A DNA stretch of 64,000 nt from Meconema thalassinum. Lineage: Eukaryota; Arthropoda; Insecta; Orthoptera; Tettigoniidae. The notes beneath the pieces are model-generated. The model did no database searches. It was not told the origin of the DNA and saw only the letters and a program-made list of their open reading frames with translations. The first letter of the stretch is position 1; each line of letters begins with the position of its first letter. The stretch lies in assembly GCA_946902985.2 (NCBI GenBank), contig OX336389.2:1080583788-1080647787 (forward strand), read 5' to 3'. This document shows, piece after piece, positions 57,027 to 64,000 of this stretch. Position numbers and translations under genes: made by a program.

Positions 57027-58429
57027 AAACTGTAAATAAAAATATTCTTCTTCTTCTTCTCCTTCTCCTTCAGCGTTTAAATGAACATAAAGTATTTAAA
57101 AAAGTTGTGTACTATAAAGTGCTGACGCCCGTAGTTCCCGGGGTCGGTAAGACGTGGGAAGAGCATTATTGAAGATGTGGTGCATATTCTTAATCAATGT
57201 AGGCTGAGTTCAAGGGGACGAGTGTTGATAGATTGTTACAGCACGTATTAGAGGAGAACAGTCTATTTCCATCTACCCCTCTCTCCACTACACACATTCA
57301 TAAATATTGCTGGTAGTAGCGGATTCACGCTTGACTTCGCAGCCGCTCGGTACATAACCTTCGACCCACAGCACAATGATCTGACTACTCGTTTGGAAAT
57401 GAACTCATGATAAATCAAACTAACATACAGTACAACCTGACCAAGGGAATGACACATTTGCCATATCTGCATCACGTTGAGGTAATTCAAATGGATTTAT
57501 AGATTATCAATGAGAATATAAAGGTGAAGGGTGATGAAATCCTCTCTCTATCTGCGTTCTGAAATTTAGTGAGTTTTTGTTTCCTAAATGATACAGCTCC
57601 GTAAATATACGTGTTATTGGGTGTCGACTTTTGTGGGACATAGCATTTTCAGCACCTCAAATCATAAAACAAGGGCACTGCCCCCTGTAATAGTACTGTA
57701 GGGGTTTGGCTCTCAAATGAAAACCAGGATAAGTTCCTCATTTCTAAATATAGTAAATTTATTTGAAATATTAACACTAGAATACTGAACCTTCATAATT
57801 TCTACGATGACAGACGACAGTGCAATATATTTTATTGTCTTCTCTGTGTGTTCCTGTCATTTTAAGTAGCTGCATTTCTTGAGCAAGTGTTGTCTGTGGA
57901 GGGTGCGATGTTGGTACCTTTATTGATTTGTGTGTTATTTGGGTGGGCGTCGTCAAATAGGCGAATGATTAGAAATCATGCAGCTGGATTATTGGTATAA
58001 TGTGTCTTTATGCCTGTTTACATTTGCGATTTATTTATTTATTTATAACAAAAAAAACGAAAGCAATAATATTCAAAGGATGTGCTGTGCAATAATTTAA
58101 AGTTCTTATAAAACCTGTCACTGAAATATTTAATGCGCATCAAGATTGGTATATTTGACAAACAATCACATCAGGATATTTATATATCTAAAGATTTTCA
58201 TTTATATCAGGGTTAAGATTGTATAGAAACTCAAAATTTCCAAAACCTTCTCCAATATTAGTTGTTTGCTTTATGTTGGACTATCAAATTTGACGTGGGT
58301 TTAGCAATAATGTGTGGCAAGGAAGGAATAGCGTTCTAATTTTACACTGAAAGAAAGTTGACAATAATTGTTCTCTCAAGTGTTGGTCATTAGTAGGAAT
58401 AAGTTTAGATGCGTCACTTTCGCCTTTGA
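57027..58429. other. gene-free stretch
   Basis: A CTT/CCTT run at 57043-57072. Otherwise AT-rich with no supported gene. Confidence 0.45.
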
Positions 58430-58815
58430 GATGGTGTGATGGCTAGCATTTTTGGCTTTCACCACTAAGGTCCACTAAGGTTCGATCACCGGCTCTGCCA
58501 AGAAATTTTAACTTTGGTGTGAGAGCTGTAACTTGGTAAATTCAGCCTCTTGAGGCATAACGGTGGAGCTGTGTGTTCTAATCCCAGATCAGCCATCCTG
58601 GAAGAGGTTTCCCACGCCTGCTCCAGGCAAATTCCAGAATGGTACCTACATTCACGCCGCGGCCGCCCCCTGCCCAATTCTAGTTTCAGTTACAAATACG
58701 CTACAACAGCAACCACAGTGATACAGGATATCGAACATTCTCCACACACACCCAAGTACATGGGGTTAAATGACCTCAATGACGCAAGCCCTAAACCATA
58801 ACAACTACATCAACA
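58430..58815 (+). mobile_element. SINE-B, full length
   Basis: The head AGATGGTGTGATGGCTAGCA carries a small internal duplication (AAGGTCCACTAAGGTTCGAT). The centre has GCCATCCTGGAAGAGGTTTC, and the 3' module ends CAATGACGCAAGCCCTAAAC. Confidence 0.8.
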
Positions 58816-59079
58816 ACAGCAATAAGATTCTAAGGATGCTCTGTTAAGAAACGGGTACCTATTCCAGCTGTGCTTTGGTTATCCATCTAGCCTTATCATA
58901 TCTTTCGTGGCTCTTCAGCATCGGGGGCCGATAACCTAGATGTTAGGCCCATTAAAACAACAATTATCATCATCATCATCATCTTCAGCATCGCCCTGCA
59001 CATTATGTTGTTTATTTTAGGAGGTTGCAACCAAATCCTACCTCAATTAAAAATAAGCAAACTAGTACAGGTAGCACAA

Positions 59080-59167
59080 AGACACAGGTTATTAGACAAG
59101 TTCCACACATCCAAGTACACGTGGCTACATGACCTCGATGTTGCAAAGCCCCTAAAGAATCAATGAA
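59080..59167 (+). mobile_element. SINE-B 3' fragment
   Basis: CACAGGTTATTAGACAAGTT through CGATGTTGCAAAGCCCCTAA. The fragment faces the minus-strand copy at 59188, forming an inverted pair. Confidence 0.7.
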
Positions 59168-59187
59168 CAAATTAAAAACAATACCTT

Positions 59188-59595
59188 GCTGTTGTTTGAT
59201 TGATTTAGGGGCTTTGCAATATGGTTGTCATACAGCCTCGTGTACTTGAGTGTGTGTAATTTGACTGATAACCTGTGTTATTGTGATTAGTGATTAGTGA
59301 TCAGTGTGTGTACTTGTAATTCAGGTGAGGATTAGGAATGAGACGGCCGTAGCCTTAAATTAAGAACTATCCTGGCATTTGCCTGGAGTAGAAGTGGGAA
59401 ACCATTAAACACCACTTCCAAGATGGATGAGATGGTAATCGAACCCTCCGCTTCTCACTTGTGCCTAAAGAGACTGACTGTACCCCGTTCCAGCCATCAG
59501 ACGAGAATTGTATTTGTTGGGAGAGCCGGGAATCGAACTCCGACATCCGGAATGACAGCCAAGAATGGTAGCTGCTACACCACGATGTGGTCCCC
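59188..59595 (-). mobile_element. SINE-B, full length
   Basis: Tail at 59188 (GTTGTTTGATTGATTTAGGG), centre CCTGGCATTTGCCTGGAGTA, and head at 59595-59530 with GAGCCGGGAATCGAACTCCG (plus view). An ATTAGTG triplication lies in the 3' module near 59285. Confidence 0.85.
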
Positions 59596-60305
59596 TGGAA
59601 GTTCGTTCAAGAATGTTAGCAGACTACAAAGTTTGGGTTAGGTGTTTTACTTCTCATTCCCTACAAATTGCGAAGAGAGATCGGTCGTCACACACTCAAC
59701 AGAAACTTGAAGATTACGAACGAAATATCCAATTATTACTCTTTTATACTACGTGATGAGCGATCATATGATCGAATTCATATTTCGACAGCGAGTGTGG
59801 ACGCCAAACGTCAAGTTAACTATATTAATGGGAAAGTACTATATAGTAGAAATTGATTAAACTTTACCTCACCATTATAATGCGGGCAGATACGTCACTT
59901 TTAGTAATGCGGATGGCATCTGCTTAAAGGCCAACATTATAAACCATTCCAAAGCAATGTTACGAAACGTAATTTGATTTGAAAGCCCCTTTAGTTGTAA
60001 ATATTATAACTGTTATGATAGTAGCTTTTAATGAAACAAATAAAAGGGAAAGCACTTCTGGCATGACGTCATAATTAACACATTCTCGAGTCGAGAGGCA
60101 CGGTTGCTTGGGCGTCATCCTTAGAAGAAAAAAAAACACAAGATTGCGGATTTGAACGCGGCTCCATCTGATAGTATTTAAGTGTGTTTAAACGAGACTA
60201 CATCGTGTCGTCAACTATGACTAGTTTAAGAATCCCACCAGAGCTACATTCTGGTATACTGGCGTCTCAAATACCACACCAACCAGAGAGGGCGAGAATG
60301 CAAGG

Positions 60306-60306
<1 letters not shown>
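59596..60306. other. gene-free stretch
   Basis: Nothing supported. Confidence 0.45.

Positions 60307-60351
<45 letters not shown>
60307..60351 (+). repeat. (ATT)n microsatellite
   Basis: 15 uninterrupted ATT/TTA units directly abutting the head of a SINE-D copy. Confidence 0.95.
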
Positions 60352-60352
60352 G

Positions 60353-60547
60353 GGAAGCGTAACGGCACAGTGGCTTAGCTGCTCATCTTTCACCCGGACG
60401 GCCGGAGTTCGAATCCCGGTGACAACGGGGTGAAATGTTTACCTGCAAAATTACGTGGCGTCAGCATGGGCATCCTGCCTTAAATCTCCGGCCGAAACTA
60501 AAAATGAGCCTTGTTGGCTCCCAATTAAATGGGATAGCCGAAGATTG
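60353..60547 (+). mobile_element. SINE-D copy
   Basis: The head AAGCGTAACGGCACAGTGGC has its B-box at GGAGTTCGAATCCCGGTGAC. The body matches the copies at 38355 and 50498. Several CpG-type changes suggest an older insertion. Confidence 0.88.
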
Positions 60548-60563
60548 TTTACTATTACATGTA

Positions 60564-60706
60564 TTTAGTCGGTGTACCTTCCAGGGTTGGCTTTTTCCTC
60601 GGACTCAGCGAGGGATCCCACCATTACCGCCTCCAGGGCAGTGTCCTGGAGCTTGAGACATCGTGTCGGGGGATACAATTGGGGAAGTAGGACGAGCACC
60701 TCTACT
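60564..60706 (-). mobile_element. SINE-A 3' fragment
   Basis: TTCCAGGGTTGGCTTTTTCC then ACTCAGCGAGGGATCCCACC (plus view), the last 140 bp of SINE-A only. Confidence 0.85.
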
Positions 60707-60898
60707 GAATGTGGTAGGCACGTGCACTAAATCACATGACCATGCGACCAAGCTATCTACGGACGATTGCTGGAGGTGATGGTGATTTTTGTCTTTAAGT
60801 GGCGTAATATCTAGGTAACATGTCCCAATTATACTAGATACTATGGTAATGTAAATGAAGCCGAAAATGACTACAACTACTACTAACATCTAACGTAC

Positions 60899-61250
60899 AG
60901 ACCAACCTCGTGGCGCAGTGACTACGATTCTTAGCTGTCATTCCTGAGGTCCGAGTTCGATTCCCGGCTCTGCCAAGTAATTAAATTCTGGTCTGAGGGC
61001 TGGAACGGGGTACACTCAATCTCATGAGGCAAAACTGAGAAGAGATGGGTTCGATTCCCACCTCTGTTATCCTGGAAGTGGTTTTTCGTGGTGGCTACGG
61101 CCACATCCTTACTAATATTCACTTGACTTACAAATACACAGACTACAACAATAACGCAGGTTATCAAATAAATTATACACACACACTCACAAGTACACGC
61201 GGCTAAGTGATCACCATTTCTATGCCCCTCAAATAAAACAACAAATATCT
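60899..61250 (+). mobile_element. SINE-B, full length
   Basis: The head CAACCTCGTGGCGCAGTGAC has GAGTTCGATTCCCGGCTCTG as B-box, a second box GGGTTCGATTCCCACCTCTG in the centre, and a 3' module ending TCTATGCCCCTCAAATAAAA. It is the best example of the two-box layout on the plus strand. Confidence 0.88.
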
Positions 61251-61988
61251 TATATAATAGAAAAAGAAATCTACAAAAAAAAGAAAGAAATAAAGAGGCA
61301 CGGATAATAAACAACCTCTCCTCGGTGAGAGAAGATTGTGGGTCCTGGAATGAAGTTGAATTATGAAAGAAATAAGATAAGAAAGGGGAAATATAGGAGA
61401 GGGCCCCCGCTACGTCAATGGAAAAAGGGGAACAAACGTACCCATCTCTGGTGTGCCTCTGATTGTTACAAGCCGTGAGCCTTTGGGTTGCCTACATACA
61501 CCCTTCAGGGCGTCAGGCAGTAGACTGATAGGCGCGACCCCTACGAAAATGAAGGTATCAGGAAACAAAAGGCAAGGGCTAACCAAGATGGGAAAATTCA
61601 ATTCACCTTAGGCCTTTGTTGGAGTTGGAGAGCAGAGGGGAACCAGCACAAGTAAGTGGAAGCAATGCCATGATCATATGTAGCCCACGTCCCACTGATC
61701 CATTCATTTATTCATTCTTTTTGCAATTAGAGGTATGTCCACCGGTGGAAAAATTGGTATACATAACAAATGAACAATTATACATAACAAGTCAATAACA
61801 ATAATATTGGAGTATCTACACACCTACAGTATATTTTCGGGGCAAGGCTCTAAGACTGCGGCAGGTAGAGAGTTCCAGTTATCAATGGCACGGTTTACGA
61901 CATAATATTTACCATAATTTGTACGCTGTGGTCAGCCTTTAACTTTGAATGACTGATCACTCCTACTCATGCAAGTGGGCTTTCCCAT

Positions 61989-62253
61989 AGTTTACTAAGC
62001 TATGTGATGATCGTGTGGCCTCCGGAGAGGCCAAGTGCAGGTCTTTCTAGTTGACGCCCGTGGGCGACCTGCGCGTCGTAATGAGGATGATGTGATGATG
62101 AAGACGGCACATACACCCAGTCCTCGAGCCACGGGAATTAACCCCAGGAGATTAAAATCCCTGATGGCTCGGCCGGGAATCGAACCCGGGGCTCTTTGGG
62201 CCAAAGCCTAGCGCGCTAACCATTTAGCCACGGAGCCGGAAGTTTACTAAGCT
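61989..62253. repeat. 13 bp target-site duplications around SINE-G
   Basis: AGTTTACTAAGCT at 61989-62001 and 62241-62253, perfect. Confidence 0.92.
62002..62240 (-). mobile_element. SINE-G, tRNA-derived, young copy nested in LINE
   Basis: The minus-strand head CCGGCTCCGTGGCTAAATGG is a strong A-box region and CCCGGGTTCGATTCCCGGCC a strong B-box. The body has TTAATTCCCGTGGCTCGAGG, and the tail is ATGATCATCACAT-like. The head is the most tRNA-like in the window, but the body and the flanking duplications show that it is a SINE. Confidence 0.92.
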
Positions 62254-62660
62254 GACCCCATGCTGTTTGATTTGTATACGTGTTGAACATAGCGCAGAGT
62301 CTAGATTTCATCCTCCTCCTAGCCTCAAGTGATTCCCAACCAAGTTTCTTTAACATACGGGTCACACCTCTCCTGGGATTAAAATCACTGAACACAAATC
62401 TAGCGGCCTTTCACTGTAACATTTCTTACTTATTGATTAGCCACACTTGATATGAATCCTAAACGGCCGAGGCGTAATCCAGAATAGGTCTTACAAGTGA
62501 AAAATATCCTAATTCTTTAGCAGAAGTACTACTTCATTTTAATACCTTCATTACAATGTGCAGAGATTTGTAAGCTTCAGAAACTACACATCCTACATGA
62601 CTACTCTATTTCATATCAATCCTTACGTGAACGCCCAAATATTTGTATGAATGTTCTTCT

Positions 62661-62954
62661 ATTACTATTCCTGGTTATGGGCCAGTGGAGGGATTTTGCG
62701 ATTGCGTTTGGACCCCGCCATCAGCTGTAATTGAAATGGCTTTCCATGGATTCTGATTTTCAACCTTAGGTGAATCTCGGGATGGTATCCACGGCAACGT
62801 CTTTCCATCTCATTGCCCAGATTCATATAAATTTATTTCATCCCATTAAATCGGCTGATGAAGTTGGCGTCTTGAAGGGCATCCGATAGAGAAAATGTCC
62901 GCCAGAAATAAATTCACCGCGTCCTATTATTGATCACGTAGAAATGGGAATAGT
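62661..62954. other. short gene-free stretch
   Basis: TCTTGAAGGGCATCCGATAG near 62871 echoes a SINE-D block, but no head or tail is present. Confidence 0.4.
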
Positions 62955-63182
62955 CGCCTCCGTAGCGTAGCGGTCAGCATGGTTAGCTGCCGCCCCGGAG
63001 GTCCTGGGTTCGATTCCCGGCTCTGCCAAGAAATTTGAAAAGTGGTATGAGGACTGGAACGGGGTCTACTCAGCCTCGGGTGTTCCAAATGAGTAAAGGG
63101 GGTTCGATTCCCACCTCAACCATCCTCGAAGTGGATTTCCGTGGTTTCCCACTTCGTCTTCGGGCTAATGCCGGGATGGTAC
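62955..63182 (+). mobile_element. SINE-A, head plus central domain
   Basis: Well preserved: GCCTCCGTAGCGTAGCGGTC A-box region, GGGTTCGATTCCCGGCTCTG B-box, second box GGGTTCGATTCCCACCTCAA, and centre ending GCCGGGATGGTAC. It stops before the long tail, like 12868-13095. Confidence 0.9.
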
Positions 63183-64000
63183 TGTCCCCGATAATCCGGA
63201 TAGTAGGCTGTCAGAAATCCGCCCCCTCAATCGGATTGCCAATAATCGATTGCACCGGCACAGCTACATCAATGAAAATGGCACTGACAGATACTACCGA
63301 GATTAGAGCACAGTAGTTAACATGAAATTATTGTGGAACACACCAAAATATACGGGGGTTCATACTTACCTTTTACTTACCTATTCAATTTAATCTCGGG
63401 TCTGGGTTTTCAACTGGATCACTTAATAGTATGCCCTCACAATAACCTCCACCACGATATTTAAAATGAACCAAGTCGGAGACCAGAAAATTTAAACTGC
63501 ACAATAATTTATTTCACATAAAGAAAAAAACATATTTTAACAAAATTTAACAACAAAATAGTTATGGCTGTCTGAAGCCATTGTCAATGCAACCATTTCC
63601 TCCTGTAGGACTGTAGACTTCACATACAAAAATTCAGCTTTCTCTAGCTCAAAAGAACGTAATAATAACAACAATGCACATTGGAATGGATAAGGGAGCT
63701 GGGACGAGACATATAGCATTTGTTTCCTTGTTCATGAACTTCATAATTTAGTTCATTGACACACATTTATTAATAACCGCAAGGCCGCTAAGTAGTTGAC
63801 CTTGACCTCCACCATTCAGTTACCTGGCCACGTGCAATACACCCTATGCAGTGTTGCATGCTTGCTTCGTCAAATGGACGCAGCTGCCTAACCAGTGTCA
63901 CCAAATGCTGGCCAACGCAGAGTCTAGCTCTCATTCAAAACAATTTAAATGCTCACATCTCAACTCAAATATTATCACGCAAAATTTATACAAGTTCCGT
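63183..64000. other. gene-free stretch
   Basis: No supported feature to the window end. Confidence 0.45.

Larger units (their letters stand above)
61690..62660 (-). pseudogene. CR1/Jockey-like LINE 3' end, decayed and SINE-interrupted
   Basis: Minus-strand translation between stops gives YLGVHVRIDMK, ELGYFSLVRPILDYASAV, KAARFVFSDFNPRRGVTRML and KKLGWESLEARRR (62640 to 62290). Past the SINE-G insertion come NYGKYYVVNRAI-like and LPAAVLEPCP-like segments (61970 to 61830). This is the region after the RT catalytic domain in CR1/Jockey-type proteins. There are many stops. The tail near 61690 is ATGAATAAATGAATGG. Confidence 0.78.

Noticed and set aside
62170..62240. tRNA gene on the minus strand
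   Set aside because: Strong A and B boxes, but the sequence continues into a SINE body with target duplications at 61989 and 62241. The same reasoning applies to the heads at 38355, 43378, 60899 and 62955.

Overview
This is a 64 kb piece of a large, repeat-rich animal nuclear genome, almost certainly an insect. The mixture fits: many copies of tRNA-derived SINEs, RTE-type LINEs with microsatellite tails, Tc1/mariner and hAT DNA transposons, a Ty3/gypsy element and a long minisatellite, in AT-rich DNA without operon structure. The density and mosaic form of the SINEs suggest a large-genome polyneopteran such as an orthopteran, but that is inference. I found no host protein-coding gene, no convincing free-standing tRNA or rRNA gene and no CRISPR array. 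Every long open frame that I can interpret belongs to a transposable element. SINE family names used here (SINE-A to SINE-H) are my own labels.

Layout. 1-7.5 kb holds SINEs, two dispersed repeats and a ~142 bp tandem array that ends in a CAGA microsatellite. 7.5-13.5 kb holds a decayed DDE transposase (minus strand) between two inverted copies of a ~300 bp arm, plus 3.3 kb of empty AT-rich DNA. 14.76-21.55 kb is a complete, very young Ty3/gypsy LTR retrotransposon on the minus strand. It has near-identical LTRs, a CTAC target duplication, PBS, PPT, intact gag and intact pol, and a textbook -1 frameshift signal. 23.5-26.7 kb is a nearly full-length but mutated RTE LINE (plus strand). 27.1-28.5 kb repeats sequence found at 1.0-2.4 kb. 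31.2-33.1 kb is a Tc1/mariner element of 1337 bp, with TIRs and TA duplication, inserted in an older LINE fragment. 34.8-36.9 kb is a 5'-truncated RTE LINE (minus) with a 627-residue open RT frame. 38-44 kb is rich in SINEs, including one split by a 339 bp hAT MITE, and holds a foldback repeat that carries a hammerhead ribozyme-like motif. 47.7-49.6 kb is a ~43-copy minisatellite with higher-order structure. 50-64 kb has more SINEs, a tandem/inverted dispersed repeat, and a decayed LINE 3' end interrupted by a SINE.

How the parts work together: the gypsy element is the only unit that looks capable of making its own proteins (Gag plus a Gag-Pol fusion by frameshifting). The SINEs presumably depend on LINEs. 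Nested insertions give a relative order: old LINE remnants and SINE-C first, then mariner, hAT and SINE-G insertions, while the gypsy element and the SINE-D, SINE-E and SINE-G copies with perfect target duplications are recent.
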